Assembly: GCF_007035645.1 (NCBI RefSeq)
Contig: NZ_AP019632.1
Coordinates: 3,658,001 to 3,722,000, forward strand
Direction of reading: 5' to 3'
DNA: 64,000 nucleotides
Source: Enterobacter asburiae
GTDB taxonomy: Bacteria; Pseudomonadota; Gammaproteobacteria; Enterobacterales; Enterobacteriaceae
The first letter of the stretch is position 1. Each line of letters starts with the position of its first letter. Below the pieces are notes generated by a model that saw only the letters and a list, made by a program, of their open reading frames with translations, did not search any database and was not told the origin of the DNA. The position numbers and the translations under genes were made by a program. Positions 43,846-53,993 of this stretch are shown one piece after another.

Positions 43846-45126
43846 ATGAGCAAGTCTGAAAACCTCTACAGTGCAGCCCGCGAGCTTATTCCGGGTGGCG
43901 TGAACTCACCTGTGCGCGCCTTCACCGGCGTGGGCGGTACGCCGCTGTTTATCGAACGTGCTGACGGCGCGTATCTGTATGATGTCGATGGCAAAGCCTA
44001 TATCGATTATGTGGGTTCCTGGGGACCGATGGTGCTGGGGCACAACCACCCGGCCATTCGTAACGCGGTAATTGAAGCCGCCCAGCGCGGCCTGAGCTTC
44101 GGTGCGCCAACCGAAATGGAAGTGAAAATGGCGGAGCTGGTGACCGAACTGGTGCCGACCATGGACATGGTGCGTATGGTGAACTCCGGTACCGAAGCGA
44201 CCATGAGCGCCATCCGCCTGGCGCGCGGTTTTACCGGTCGCGATAAAATCATCAAGTTTGAAGGCTGTTACCACGGCCATGCGGACTGCCTGCTGGTGAA
44301 AGCCGGTTCCGGCGCGCTGACGCTCGGCCAGCCGAACTCGCCTGGCGTACCGGCAGATTTCGCGAAGCACACCCTGACCTGCACCTACAACGATCTTGCT
44401 ACCGTTCGCGCGGCGTTCGAGCAGTATCCGCAGGAGATCGCCTGCATCATCGTTGAGCCGGTTGCCGGCAACATGAACTGCATCCCACCGCAGCCTGACT
44501 TCCTGCCGGGTCTGCGTGCCCTGTGCGACGAGTTCGGCGCGCTGCTGATCATCGATGAAGTCATGACCGGCTTCCGCGTGGCGCTGGCGGGTGCTCAGTC
44601 TTACTACGACGTCGTGCCGGACCTGACCTGCCTCGGCAAAATCATCGGCGGCGGCATGCCGGTCGGCGCATTCGGTGGACGCAAAGACGTGATGGAAGCC
44701 CTGGCCCCAACCGGCCCGGTTTACCAGGCGGGCACGCTTTCCGGTAACCCTATCGCCATGGCGGCGGGCTTTGCCTGCCTGACCGAAGTGGCTCAGCCAG
44801 GCATTCACGAAACCCTGACCGACCTGACCTCGCAGCTGGCAAACGGTCTGCTGGAAACGGCAGAAGAAGCGGGTATTCCGCTGGTGGTTAACCACGTGGG
44901 CGGCATGTTCGGGATTTTCTTCACCGATGCGAAAACCGTGACCTGCTATCAGGACGTGGTGAAGTGCGACGTTGAACGCTTCAAGCGCTTCTTCCACCTG
45001 ATGCTGGAAGAAGGCGTGTACCTGGCGCCGTCCGCGTTCGAAGCGGGCTTTATGTCCGTGGCGCACAGCGAAGATGATATCAACAACACCATCGACGCGG
45101 CGCGCAAGGTGTTTGCGAAGCTGTAA
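43846..45126 (+). CDS. hemL: Glutamate-1-semialdehyde 2,1-aminomutase
   Basis: HemL converts glutamate-1-semialdehyde to 5-aminolevulinate in the C5 heme pathway. The 426-residue PLP enzyme equals E. coli HemL. It has [10 protein letters not shown] at the N-terminus, [16 protein letters not shown] for phosphate binding, [12 protein letters not shown] with the PLP Asp, and the Schiff-base lysine in [13 protein letters not shown] (about residue 265). A REP element and a copy of the palindromic repeat separate it from fhuB. Confidence 0.98.
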   Translation: MSKSENLYSAARELIPGGVNSPVRAFTGVGGTPLFIERADGAYLYDVDGKAYIDYVGSWGPMVLGHNHPAIRNAVIEAAQRGLSFGAPTEMEVKMAELVTELVPTMDMVRMVNSGTEATMSAIRLARGFTGRDKIIKFEGCYHGHADCLLVKAGSGALTLGQPNSPGVPADFAKHTLTCTYNDLATVRAAFEQYPQEIACIIVEPVAGNMNCIPPQPDFLPGLRALCDEFGALLIIDEVMTGFRVALAGAQSYYDVVPDLTCLGKIIGGGMPVGAFGGRKDVMEALAPTGPVYQAGTLSGNPIAMAAGFACLTEVAQPGIHETLTDLTSQLANGLLETAEEAGIPLVVNHVGGMFGIFFTDAKTVTCYQDVVKCDVERFKRFFHLMLEEGVYLAPSAFEAGFMSVAHSEDDINNTIDAARKVFAKL

Positions 45127-45133
45127 GGGCATT

Positions 45134-45160
45134 GCCGGGTGGCGCTAACGCTTACCCGGC
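45134..45160. repeat. REP-type palindromic element after hemL
   Basis: GCCGGGT (45134-45140) pairs with ACCCGGC (45154-45160), and an inner GCG/CGC pair closes the loop. The sequence GCCGGGTGGCG plus CTTACCCGGCCTACG matches the enterobacterial REP (palindromic unit) consensus. Confidence 0.8.
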
Positions 45161-45172
45161 CTACGATGTTCT

Positions 45173-45220
45173 CCCTCTCCCCGTGGGAGAGGGTCGGGGT
45201 GAGGGCAACAGGCCGCACCT
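45173..45220 (-). repeat. Three-armed palindromic repeat, copy C, after fhuB
   Basis: CCCTCTCCC (45173-45181) and GGGAGAGGG (45185-45193) form the stem with a CGT loop; GGGGTGAGGGC and a GGCCGCAC tail follow. It ends 2 bp before the fhuB stop and lies directly beside the REP element. Confidence 0.85.
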
Positions 45221-45222
45221 GA

Positions 45223-47205
45223 CTACCGACTCTGCTTTCTCAACAGATAAATAAAGTACGGCGCACCGATAAAGGTCGACAGCAGACCCGCCGGGATCTG
45301 ATACGGGAACAGCACCATTCTTCCGCACCAGTCCGCGAACACCAGCATCACCCCGCCCGTCAGGGCCGACATGACGATATGCGGCATCGTCCGGCGGAAT
45401 CCCATCATTCTGGCAATGTGCGGCGCCATTAATCCGACAAAACTCAGCGGTCCAATCGTCAGGGTTGCCACAGCCGTCAGGCACGCCGCCAGCAGCAGCA
45501 GGGCCACGCGCGCTGGCGTCAGCGCCATTCCCACCGCACGCGCGGTTTCGCCGCCGAGCGGCAGAATGGTCATCCAGCGGCGGCACAGCGGCACCATCGC
45601 CAGCAGCACGAGCATCGCGATCCCGGACCAGACCACCTGGCTGCCGGTGGCGTTGTAGGTTGAGCCGGAAATCCATGTCAGGATCTTCGCCATACGCGGA
45701 TCGCCGCTGGCCTGCAGCATCATCAGCAGCATGGTAAATGCGGTGCTGAGCGCCATCCCGGCCAGCAGCATGCGGTGCGGCGAAAACCCGCCGCGACCGG
45801 CGGCAATCAGGATAATCATCAGCGTGATTGCCGCGCCGATACTGCCGGCAGGCATCAGCCAGCCAAATGCATTCCCCGGCACAAAGAACAGCATCAGCAC
45901 CACGCCAAAGGCGGCGCCAGAGCTGATCCCGAGCACTTCAGGGCTTGCCATCGGGTTGCCGGTCAGACGCTGAATAATGCACCCCGCCACCGCCAGCATC
46001 ACCCCTGCGATCAGCGCAGCGAAGATACGCGGCCAGCGCCATTGCACTAGTTCATTGAGTAAATCACCCGTTGCCCAGTGCCAGCCCATGGCATCGCGTC
46101 CGAATGAGAGCGCCGCAAACGAGGCGATAATCAGCACCGCCAGACCGGCAAGGCTAAACCACAGCACCGACTGACGTTCAGCGTAGACTTTATCGCCGGC
46201 GTCCATCGCCGGTGCGCTCATGCTGCGCAGGCGCGGGAGCAGCCACAGCAGCAGCGGCGCCCCGATAAGCGCGGTCACAGAGCCGGTGGAGACTTCCCTC
46301 CAGACCTGCGCCAGCCAGAGAATAAGCTGATCGGAAAGCCAGAGGATCAGCGCTCCAATCAGCGGCGCCAGCATCAGACGCGCCAGCAGGCGACGCGCCC
46401 CGAGCATTTTCGCCAGCAGCGGCGCAAACAGGCCGATAAACCCGATGATGCCGACCGCGTTGACCAGCAGGGCACTCAATACAATCGCCAGCGTCAGCGC
46501 CGCCAGACGAGCCAGCGACAGCGCCAGCCCCAGGTTACGCGCCACGCCATCATCCAGCCCCATGAGCGTCAGAGGGCGCAGGAGCAGCAGCGTCAGCACG
46601 ACGCCGCCAGCCAGCTGCGGCCAGAGGTGCTCTACAACGCTCCAGTCGGTCTGGGTGAGCGTGCCGGTACTCCACAGAAACATGCTTTGCAGCCGATCGT
46701 GATGGAACAGCACCAGCAGCTGGTTAATCGCCCCGCAGTACAGGCTCACCACCAGCCCGGCCAGAATAAGCGTCACAGGAGAAAGGCGCTTGCCCCAGGC
46801 CACGCCAAAGACCAGCGCGCCCACCACGCACGCCCCCGCGAGTGCCGCAAACTGCGAGGTTAACGCTCCCGGCAGCGCCCACAGCGTGGTGATGGTGATC
46901 CCAAGCTGCGCGCCGGTCGCGACGCCGAGCGTGGTTGGCTCTGCCAGCGGGTTACGTAAAACCTGCTGGAACAGCACGCCCACCAGCCCTAAGCCGGCCC
47001 CGACCAAAAGGGAGATCGCCAGACGCGGCAGCAGGCTGTAGTGGAACAGCATCTGCTGAATATTGTCGATATCCGGCGAGGCCAGAGCGGCCCCCCACTG
47101 CGCGCGCGGTAAGGCCGCGGAGAGATTGAAGCCGGTTAATACCAGCGCAACCAGAAAAAGCAGGGATAACAGCAGCGCCGGGAAGCGGGCGATACGCGTA
47201 CTCAT
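45223..47205 (-). CDS. fhuB: Ferric hydroxamate ABC transporter permease FhuB
   Basis: FhuB is the inner-membrane channel for ferrichrome and related hydroxamates. The 660-residue protein is a tandem fusion of two FecCD-type permease halves (about residues 1-330 and 331-660), each with about ten membrane segments and a cytoplasmic loop for the ATPase (GLFAPLLAKMLGARR in the first, GLMAPHIARMMGFRR in the second). It overlaps fhuD by 4 bp and is the last gene of fhuACDB. Confidence 0.97.
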   Translation of the reverse strand: MSTRIARFPALLLSLLFLVALVLTGFNLSAALPRAQWGAALASPDIDNIQQMLFHYSLLPRLAISLLVGAGLGLVGVLFQQVLRNPLAEPTTLGVATGAQLGITITTLWALPGALTSQFAALAGACVVGALVFGVAWGKRLSPVTLILAGLVVSLYCGAINQLLVLFHHDRLQSMFLWSTGTLTQTDWSVVEHLWPQLAGGVVLTLLLLRPLTLMGLDDGVARNLGLALSLARLAALTLAIVLSALLVNAVGIIGFIGLFAPLLAKMLGARRLLARLMLAPLIGALILWLSDQLILWLAQVWREVSTGSVTALIGAPLLLWLLPRLRSMSAPAMDAGDKVYAERQSVLWFSLAGLAVLIIASFAALSFGRDAMGWHWATGDLLNELVQWRWPRIFAALIAGVMLAVAGCIIQRLTGNPMASPEVLGISSGAAFGVVLMLFFVPGNAFGWLMPAGSIGAAITLMIILIAAGRGGFSPHRMLLAGMALSTAFTMLLMMLQASGDPRMAKILTWISGSTYNATGSQVVWSGIAMLVLLAMVPLCRRWMTILPLGGETARAVGMALTPARVALLLLAACLTAVATLTIGPLSFVGLMAPHIARMMGFRRTMPHIVMSALTGGVMLVFADWCGRMVLFPYQIPAGLLSTFIGAPYFIYLLRKQSR

Positions 47206-48092
47206 GCTTTACCTCCCAGGGCGTTATCCAGCACGCGGGCAAAATGCATGGCCGACAGCGTCGCGCCGTAGAACCAGACAGCCGGGGCGCGCTGGAAGCG
47301 CTTCTCGCGTACAAACGGCATCGCCTGCCAGAGCGGGGTCGCCATCAGGGTTTGCATGTCGCGTTCATTACCGTGGTCGAAACAGAGCACGTCCACATCG
47401 CGAAACGCCGCCAGGCGGTCGATACCCACGGCGGTACTGCCCCAGAAGGTCATTTCCCCTTCCCAGGCGTTGCGAATGCCGAAGCTGTCCAGCACCTCCT
47501 GGAACAGACAGTTTTTACCGAAGACCAGCATATGGCGGGCATCCAGCAGCGTCACCATCAGCAGCGGACGATCGCCCCGGTGAGCAAAGCGCGGCTTCAG
47601 GGAGTCTATCAGGGCATCAAATTCGTCGAGATGCTTTTTGGCCTCCGCTTCGCGGTTGAGAAAGTGCGCCATCTCGTTAATCGAGTTTTTCGCCACGGCC
47701 AGCGGTTTTTTACCGTCGCTGAAAGCAAATCCACGTCCCGGCGCAATGTGCGCCATGGTCTCCTCTGACGGGCCGTAGCCCGCGGACCAGAACAGGAACG
47801 AGGGTTTCATCTGGGTGAGCAGCTCAAGGTTTGGCTCCGTTCGCAGGCCGACGTCGATCACCGAGTCCGGCAGCTTTGGCTCGTTCACCCAGAGGTTATA
47901 GTTAGGAATGTCCGCCACGCCATAGGGCGTGACGCCGAGCGCCATCATCAGTTCGACCGGCAGCCATTCCAGGGCCACAATACGGTGCGGATCGACGGCG
48001 GCGGCACGCGCCGTATTCATTTTTAACAGCAGCGGCGAGAGCGCCATCGCCGTCAGCAGGCGACGGCGGCTAATGCGTGTGTTATTCAGCAT
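47202..48092 (-). CDS. fhuD: Ferric hydroxamate-binding periplasmic protein FhuD
   Basis: FhuD carries ferrichrome-type siderophores from FhuA to FhuB. The 296-residue protein (E. coli length) has an N-terminal SRRRLLTAM sequence, a twin-arginine type signal, with cleavage expected near residue 30 (NTARA-AA). The mature part has the class III binding fold (RIVALEWLPVELMMALG, CFDHGNERD). TGATG overlap with fhuC and 4-bp overlap with fhuB imply tight coupling. Confidence 0.97.
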   Translation of the reverse strand: MLNNTRISRRRLLTAMALSPLLLKMNTARAAAVDPHRIVALEWLPVELMMALGVTPYGVADIPNYNLWVNEPKLPDSVIDVGLRTEPNLELLTQMKPSFLFWSAGYGPSEETMAHIAPGRGFAFSDGKKPLAVAKNSINEMAHFLNREAEAKKHLDEFDALIDSLKPRFAHRGDRPLLMVTLLDARHMLVFGKNCLFQEVLDSFGIRNAWEGEMTFWGSTAVGIDRLAAFRDVDVLCFDHGNERDMQTLMATPLWQAMPFVREKRFQRAPAVWFYGATLSAMHFARVLDNALGGKA

Positions 48093-48889
48093 CAGTAGAC
48101 AAAGCTCACCGGTGCAGCCCCGGCCGGGTGAGGCAGAATACCCATCGGAATACCGTAAATATGTTCCAGCGTTTCGCTGCGCATCAGCTCTGCCGGTGTC
48201 CCCTGGGCAATCATCTCGCCCCCGCGCAGCGCGACGAGGTAGTCACAATAGCGCGCGGCCATGTTGATGTCGTGCAGGACCGCAATGACCGTCAGGCCAC
48301 GCTGCTGGCTCAGGCGATGCACCAGCGCCAGGACGTCGACCTGATGGGCGATATCCAGCGCAGAGGTCGGTTCATCCAGCAGCAGACAGCGGCTGTCCTG
48401 CGCCACCAGCATCGCGATCCACGCGCGCTGACGTTCGCCGCCGGACAGGCTATCCACCAGACGGTGCGCCAGCGGTTTTAGCCCGACCAGCGCAATCGCC
48501 TCTTCCACCTTCTCTCTGTCGGCGACGCCGAAACGCCCAAGCGCTCCGTGCCACGGATAACGCCCAATCGCCACCAGCTCGCGCACCGTCATCCCTTCCG
48601 CCTGTGGCAGCTGCTGCGGCAGATAGGCCACTTTGCGGGCAAAGGCTTTACTGCTCCAGCTCTCCAGCGGTTGGTCATCCAGCAGAATATCGCCTTCTGA
48701 AGGCGGCTGATGGCGCCCCAGCATTTTGAGCAGCGTGGATTTACCGGAACCGTTGTGACCAATCAGGCCCGTCACTTTACCGGCAGGGAACGTCAGAGAG
48801 AGCGGATGCAGCAGCGTGCGCCCGGGTACGCGAAAGGAGAGATGATTGAGCGTAAAGGTGGTGTCGGGTTGCGTTTGAATATCCTGCAT
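48092..48889 (-). CDS. fhuC: Ferric hydroxamate ABC transporter ATPase FhuC
   Basis: FhuC powers FhuB. The start at 48889 gives 265 residues beginning MQDIQTQ, the E. coli length; an in-frame ATG 27 bp upstream lies inside the terminator hairpin and is unlikely. Walker A is GHNGSGKST (about 44-52), the signature LSGGERQR near 143-150, and Walker B LLLDEPTSALD near 165. The ribosome binding site is weak. A terminator lies between fhuA and this gene. Confidence 0.96.
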   Translation of the reverse strand: MQDIQTQPDTTFTLNHLSFRVPGRTLLHPLSLTFPAGKVTGLIGHNGSGKSTLLKMLGRHQPPSEGDILLDDQPLESWSSKAFARKVAYLPQQLPQAEGMTVRELVAIGRYPWHGALGRFGVADREKVEEAIALVGLKPLAHRLVDSLSGGERQRAWIAMLVAQDSRCLLLDEPTSALDIAHQVDVLALVHRLSQQRGLTVIAVLHDINMAARYCDYLVALRGGEMIAQGTPAELMRSETLEHIYGIPMGILPHPAGAAPVSFVY

Positions 48890-48905
48890 ATCAGCCAACT
48901 TAAAT

Positions 48906-48930
48906 AAAAAGGGCACGGCGAACCGTGCCC
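48906..48930 (-). terminator. Internal terminator between fhuA and fhuC
   Basis: GGGCACGG (48911-48918) and CCGTGCCC (48923-48930) form an 8-bp stem; on the minus strand the loop is TTCG and TTTTTATTTA follows. It is a full intrinsic terminator 9 bp past the fhuA stop, so fhuCDB would be expressed by read-through or a second promoter. Confidence 0.9.
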
Positions 48931-48939
48931 GAAGAGAGA

Positions 48940-51189
48940 TTAGAAGCGGAAGGTCGCGGTGGCAACAACCTGACGTTCAGCACCCCAGAAGCAGCCGTAG
49001 GTATTGAAGCAGCTGGCAACGTACTCACGATCGAACAGGTTGTTCACGTGCAGCGCCACGTTTGAGCCCGCCATGCCAACGCGTGCCAGATCGTATCTGA
49101 CCAGCGCATCGACAACGGTATAGCTGCCCACCTTGAAGGAGTTCGCCGGATCGCCATAGCTTGAGCCCGTGTAACGCACGCCGGTACCCAGCGTCAGACC
49201 CGACAGCGCACCGTCAAACAGGGTGTAATCGCCCCACAACGATGCCATGTGTTTTGGCACCTGAGCAGGCGTGTTGCCTTTGTAGGTGGTGTCCGTGGTG
49301 TATTCCGCATCGGTATAGGTATAAGAACCCACCAGGTTGACGCTTGCAGACAGGGCCGCTTTCGCTTCCAGTTCTACGCCACGCGCGCGGATTTCACCGC
49401 CCTGAACCGAGAAGAAGGAGCCCGCCGGGTCCGCCATCAGGTTGTTGGTTTTGGTCAGCTGGTACAACGCACCGGTGACGACGATCGGACGATCGTTCGG
49501 CACGTATTTCACGCCCGCTTCGTACTGTTTGCCTTTAGACGGGGAGAACAGCTTGCCCTGGGCATCGGTCTGCGAAGCCGGTTCAAACGATTCGCTGTAG
49601 CTAAAGTACGGAGTTACACCGTTATCAAACAGATAGTTAACGCCACCGCGCCAGGTGAACTGGGTATCATCACGTTTGGAGGTGGTGTTCGTCACGCGGT
49701 TGTAGGATTCCTGATCGGCCCAGTCATAACGGCCGCCCAGGGTTACCAGCACTTTATCCCACTGCGCCTGATCCTGAACGTACAGCCCCGTCTGTTTCTG
49801 ACGGTTGAGGATCTGATATGGGCCGGAGGTCGCGGGATCTTTTGAGCCGAAATCAAAATCGCTGTTCACCGGGTTGTAGAGATCCAGCAGCGGAACAGAG
49901 TCGTCGTAACCGAACCAGGAGTTGATGTCATTCCGCATGCGCATAAAGTCAACGCCGGTCAGCAGGACGTGGTCCACCTCGCCGGTTGAGAATTTGCTCT
50001 GCAGCTGGGTATCAACGGTAAAGTTCTGCAGCTTTTCGTTATCGACAACGTATTTACGCGCCAGATAATGGCCTTTGTCCGATGGCGCTAACGCGGCACA
50101 CTGTTTGTTGCCGCTGTTTGCCGGATCGGTACAGACGCCATAACCATATACGCTGTTTTGCGAGGTTTTGTTCTCGGCAAAGCGCAGGTTCTGACGCACG
50201 GTAAAGGTATCGTTGAACTCGTGGTCGAAGCTATATCCCACCATTTTCTGGTTACGGGAATAGGTATTGTTCTTCGCGCCTTCGTTGAAGTTCGTCGGCA
50301 GACGATCGCCGTTCGGCAGCGGCTCAACCGTTCCCTCTTTTGGCAGCCAGCCGTAGTAGCCCGTTTCAGGCTCGTTCTGGAAGTAGGAGAGGAACGTGAA
50401 GGTGGTTTTATCATCCGGACGCCAGGAGAACGATGGCGCGATGGCGTAACGCTGCTCTTCCGCACGCTCCTGCTGAGCGTTATTAGAACGCGCAACGCCC
50501 GTTAAGCGATAAGAGTAAACGCCGTCGTCGTCGATCGCATCGCTAAAGTCAAACCCGGTCTGGAACAGGCTATCCGTGCCGACTTTGAACTGGATCTCTT
50601 TCAGCGGCTCGGTTGTTGGGCGCTTACTGACCATGTTCAGCAAACCGCCCGGGCTGCTTTTGCCGTACAGAACGGAAACCGGACCGCGCATGATTTCGGC
50701 GCGCTCCAGCATATAAGGATCAATCACCGCGTCGTTATAGAAGTTCCCCTGCATTTTCATGCCGTCGAGGTAGTTATTCTGCGTCTGGCCATCGGCCGCG
50801 AAGCCGCGGATGATCAAATAGTCATAGGTGTTAGACGCGCCGCGCGTGCCTACCGCAACGCCCGGCGTGTAGCTCAGGGCTTCTTTCACCGAGCGCGGCT
50901 GATGCAGCGCCATCTCTTCGGCAGTGACTACCGAAATAGACTGCGGAACCTTTTGAATAGGGGTATCCGTTTTGGTTCCGGTCGCGGATTGCCGTGCGGC
51001 GATGGTCGCAGCAGGCCCCCAGGCACTTTCCTGTGCCGCAGGTGCTGCGGTAACCGTAATGGTTTCTTCTTTTTTCGGGGTTTCGGCCGCGTGAGCATAA
51101 GCAGACATGCCGGCAACCGCTGTGGCGACGACGACCGCGAGCTTACGCAGCGACGTGTTCATTGGCTGAGCAGTATTGGAAAGCGCCAT
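48940..51189 (-). CDS. fhuA: TonB-dependent ferrichrome receptor FhuA
   Basis: FhuA imports ferrichrome across the outer membrane and is the receptor for several phages and albomycin in E. coli. The start at 51189 gives 749 residues beginning MALSNTAQPM; upstream in-frame codons run through the Fur site. The signal peptide ends near residue 34. The TonB box is ETITVTA (42-48). The plug domain follows to about residue 190, then the 22-strand barrel ending in TATFRF. Loop cysteines (GVCTDP with KQCAAL, ASCFN with GCFWG) are kept. Confidence 0.97.
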   Translation of the reverse strand: MALSNTAQPMNTSLRKLAVVVATAVAGMSAYAHAAETPKKEETITVTAAPAAQESAWGPAATIAARQSATGTKTDTPIQKVPQSISVVTAEEMALHQPRSVKEALSYTPGVAVGTRGASNTYDYLIIRGFAADGQTQNNYLDGMKMQGNFYNDAVIDPYMLERAEIMRGPVSVLYGKSSPGGLLNMVSKRPTTEPLKEIQFKVGTDSLFQTGFDFSDAIDDDGVYSYRLTGVARSNNAQQERAEEQRYAIAPSFSWRPDDKTTFTFLSYFQNEPETGYYGWLPKEGTVEPLPNGDRLPTNFNEGAKNNTYSRNQKMVGYSFDHEFNDTFTVRQNLRFAENKTSQNSVYGYGVCTDPANSGNKQCAALAPSDKGHYLARKYVVDNEKLQNFTVDTQLQSKFSTGEVDHVLLTGVDFMRMRNDINSWFGYDDSVPLLDLYNPVNSDFDFGSKDPATSGPYQILNRQKQTGLYVQDQAQWDKVLVTLGGRYDWADQESYNRVTNTTSKRDDTQFTWRGGVNYLFDNGVTPYFSYSESFEPASQTDAQGKLFSPSKGKQYEAGVKYVPNDRPIVVTGALYQLTKTNNLMADPAGSFFSVQGGEIRARGVELEAKAALSASVNLVGSYTYTDAEYTTDTTYKGNTPAQVPKHMASLWGDYTLFDGALSGLTLGTGVRYTGSSYGDPANSFKVGSYTVVDALVRYDLARVGMAGSNVALHVNNLFDREYVASCFNTYGCFWGAERQVVATATFRF

Positions 51190-51224
51190 GTTGAATCTCT
51201 GATGTGAAAGTGAATGATAACGTA

Positions 51225-51243
51225 AACGAGAATTATTATTATG
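51225..51243 (-). promoter_or_regulatory. Fur-box-like site upstream of fhuA
   Basis: The minus-strand 19-mer CATAATAATAATTCTCGTT matches 12 of 19 positions of the Fur consensus, with three ATAAT-type hexamers, and lies 36-54 bp before the fhuA start. Further AT-rich TTATCATTC follows. The match and the gene's role make iron repression likely. Confidence 0.65.
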
Positions 51244-51386
51244 AGCGCCAGAATAATATGCGAAACGCTGGTTGCATAGCAAGCAGTAAGCGGCCCTATG
51301 AGAATTAAGGGTTTAAGAAATCATCAAGAGAAAACGAAGGGTTAATCAGAGTTAAAGCGAGGGTTAACGAAATGAGGTTTACGGGT

Positions 51387-51418
51387 AAAAAAAGCCCCCT
51401 TCCAGGGAAGAGGGCTTT
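51387..51418 (-). terminator. Terminator after mrcB
   Basis: AAAGCCC (51391-51397) and GGGCTTT (51412-51418) with an inner CTTC/GAAG extension form the stem; TTTTTTTA follows on the minus strand. It lies 7 bp past the mrcB stop. The rest of 51190-51386 holds the fhuA promoter region and no visible gene. Confidence 0.85.
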
Positions 51419-51424
51419 AAAAGG

Positions 51425-53950
51425 TTAGTTACCGCCGAACATGTCTTTAATCCAGCCCGCGACACCGTCGCTGTCTTTCTTCTCATTCTGCTGCTGCGGC
51501 TGTTGCTGCTGCGGCTGCTGTGGCTGAGAAGACTGGTCGAACGGGTTACCCGTTGGCTGTTCTGGCTGGCTTTGCTGGCACAGCGAGTCCGGGTTTGCGG
51601 TCCAGACAGGCAGCGTACGCATCCCGCCGCCGCAGACGAAGTTACCGGAGCTGTCAACGCCCATATCGACGATATCTTCCGGCGCAACCAGATTCAGCGG
51701 CACAGGAGACTGATTTGCCAGATAGCGCTGGTAAATCGACATCGCCCCGCTCGCCCCGTACAGTTTGGTCGGCTGGTTGTTGTCGCGGCCTACCCAGGTG
51801 ATCACCACTTCACGGCCATCAATACCGGCGAACCAGGTATCGACGTTGTTGTTGGTGGTCCCGGTTTTACCCGCCAGATGCAGACCCGGATACTTCGCGC
51901 CCAGCTGACGGCCGGTACCGCGCTGCACGACCTGCTGCATCGTCCACAGCGTCATATAGGCGGCCTGAGCGGGAACGGCACGCTCCGCCTGCGGGAAGCT
52001 CTGATACAGCACGGAACCATCTTCGGCAATCACTGAGCGCAGGGCAGACAGCGGCGCGCGGTTGCCCCCGCTGGCAATGGTCTGGAACGCCTGCGCCACT
52101 TCGATCGGCGTCAGGTTAAGCGCGCCGAGGATCATCGCCGGCACCGGGTGCAGCTGATCTTTCGACACGCCCAATTTTTGCCAGGTATCGACAATCGCCG
52201 GCAGTCCCAGCGACATGCCCAGGTTCACCGTTGGCACGTTCATGGAACGGGTCAACGCATCCACCAGCATGACCTGGCCGCTGAACTGTTTATCATCGTT
52301 CTGCGGTGACCAGACCTGGCCGTTAGGCTGGCGCAGGGAGATCGGCGCATCCGCAATCCAGGTATTCAGGCGATACTGATTTGGCTGGCTCAGGGCTGTG
52401 AGGTAGGTTGCCGGTTTTGCCAGAGAGCCGATTGAGCGACGCGCCTGCATCGCACGGTTGTAGCCCGCAAACTGCGGCTCGGCCCCGCCCACCATCGCGC
52501 GCACTTCGCCGGTGTTACGGTCAACCACCACCATCGCGGTTTCCAGATCGGAGAGCTTACGCTGTTTCTTCAGTGCCGGAATGCCTTCCACCGCCGCTTT
52601 TTCGGCCGCATCCTGCGCCACGGAGTCAAAGGTGGTGAAGATCTTCACGCCGGAGAGATCTTTGACCTTATCACCGAGCTTGCTTTGCAGCTCCTGACGC
52701 ACCAGCTGCATAAACGCAGGCTGAGGCGAAATCACGCCGCCGCGCGGCTGAACGCCCAGCGGACGCGCGCTCAGCATGTCGTACAGCTCCTGGTCAATCA
52801 CCTGCTGCTGTTGCAGCAGACGCAGAACGAGGTTACGACGCTCCAGCGCCAGTTTCGGGTTACGCCACGGGTTATAAATGGACGCCCCTTTCACCATGCC
52901 CACCAGCAGCGCCTGCTGGTCCAGGCTCAGCTCTTCTACCGGGCGACCAAAGTAGTACAGGCTCGCCAGCGGGAAGCCGCGGATTTCGTTATCGCCGCTC
53001 TGACCGAGGTACACCTCGTTCATGTACAGCTCAAGGATACGATCCTTGCTGTAGCGCGCATCCATCAGCACGGCCATGTAGGCTTCGTTCGCTTTACGCC
53101 AGTAAGAGCGTTCGCTGGAGAGGAACAGGTTTTTCACCAGCTGCTGGGTCAGCGTACTCGCTCCCTGCACGGTGCGACCGGCAGTCAGGTTAGCCAGTAC
53201 CGCACGGCCAATCGAGTAGAGGCTGATGCCATCGTGCTCGTAGAAGTGACGGTCTTCGGTTGCCAGCAGCGTATCAACCAGCAGATCCGGGAAGCCGTTA
53301 CGCGCCACGAACAGGCGCTGCTCGCCGTTTGCTGACGAAAGCATGGTGATCAGACGCGGATCGAGACGGAAGAAACCGAACTGACGGTTGTTATCCATGT
53401 TCTCGATGGTGTCCAGACGATCGCCGTCAAAGGTCAGACGCGCGCGCACCTGCCCCTCTTTGCTGTCCGGGAAATCAAACGGACGACGAATCATCTCAAT
53501 GCTGTTGGACTGCACGGTAAATTCGCCAGGCCGCGTCATTTTTGACACCTGACGATACTGGGTGGCTTCCAGCAGTTTAACCATCTCGTTTTTGGTGATG
53601 GACATATCTGGCTCAAGGTTCACCATACGGCCATACACTGCCGCAGGGAGCTGCCAGACTTTACCGTCGATACGGCTACGGATCTTCTGATCCAGATACA
53701 CGCCGTAAATCGCCATCAGGACAACAAAAACAATAAACAGCTTCAGCAGCAGCCAGAACCAGCCGCGCTTGCCCCGAGGCTTACGCCCTTTGCCTTTTCC
53801 ATTACGCGGCATCGGTTCTTCATCCTCATAATCGTCTTCATAGTCATCGTCATAGTCCTCATCTCTGAGGCGACGACGGCTTACCTTTTCTTTCGCCGGA
53901 CGCGTTGGTTTTCCCTTACGTCCTATTGGCTCGCGGTCATTCCCCGCCAT
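51425..53950 (-). CDS. mrcB: Bifunctional penicillin-binding protein 1B
   Basis: PBP1B polymerises and crosslinks peptidoglycan. The start at 53950 gives 841 residues beginning [10 protein letters not shown] (E. coli 844), behind GGAG; five upstream in-frame codons are not conserved. Order: acidic and basic cytoplasmic tail, one membrane helix (about residues 64-86), UB2H domain, GT51 transglycosylase with [13 protein letters not shown], and transpeptidase with SIGSLAKP (active Ser), SMN and KTGTT. The C-terminal tail is Gln- and Pro-rich. A 24-bp palindrome lies 44 bp upstream. Confidence 0.97.
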   Translation of the reverse strand: MAGNDREPIGRKGKPTRPAKEKVSRRRLRDEDYDDDYEDDYEDEEPMPRNGKGKGRKPRGKRGWFWLLLKLFIVFVVLMAIYGVYLDQKIRSRIDGKVWQLPAAVYGRMVNLEPDMSITKNEMVKLLEATQYRQVSKMTRPGEFTVQSNSIEMIRRPFDFPDSKEGQVRARLTFDGDRLDTIENMDNNRQFGFFRLDPRLITMLSSANGEQRLFVARNGFPDLLVDTLLATEDRHFYEHDGISLYSIGRAVLANLTAGRTVQGASTLTQQLVKNLFLSSERSYWRKANEAYMAVLMDARYSKDRILELYMNEVYLGQSGDNEIRGFPLASLYYFGRPVEELSLDQQALLVGMVKGASIYNPWRNPKLALERRNLVLRLLQQQQVIDQELYDMLSARPLGVQPRGGVISPQPAFMQLVRQELQSKLGDKVKDLSGVKIFTTFDSVAQDAAEKAAVEGIPALKKQRKLSDLETAMVVVDRNTGEVRAMVGGAEPQFAGYNRAMQARRSIGSLAKPATYLTALSQPNQYRLNTWIADAPISLRQPNGQVWSPQNDDKQFSGQVMLVDALTRSMNVPTVNLGMSLGLPAIVDTWQKLGVSKDQLHPVPAMILGALNLTPIEVAQAFQTIASGGNRAPLSALRSVIAEDGSVLYQSFPQAERAVPAQAAYMTLWTMQQVVQRGTGRQLGAKYPGLHLAGKTGTTNNNVDTWFAGIDGREVVITWVGRDNNQPTKLYGASGAMSIYQRYLANQSPVPLNLVAPEDIVDMGVDSSGNFVCGGGMRTLPVWTANPDSLCQQSQPEQPTGNPFDQSSQPQQPQQQQPQQQNEKKDSDGVAGWIKDMFGGN

Positions 53951-53993
53951 GCTTTTTCTCCGCAACTTTCAGGCGCAAAGGCCAGATTTTCTT

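Noticed and set aside
43906..45132. 408-codon minus-strand open frame opposite hemL
   Set aside because: Antisense shadow of hemL with no recognisable domain or start signal.
48890..48916. Longer FhuC N-terminus
   Set aside because: The extra codons fall within the terminator hairpin; the 265-residue form matches E. coli.
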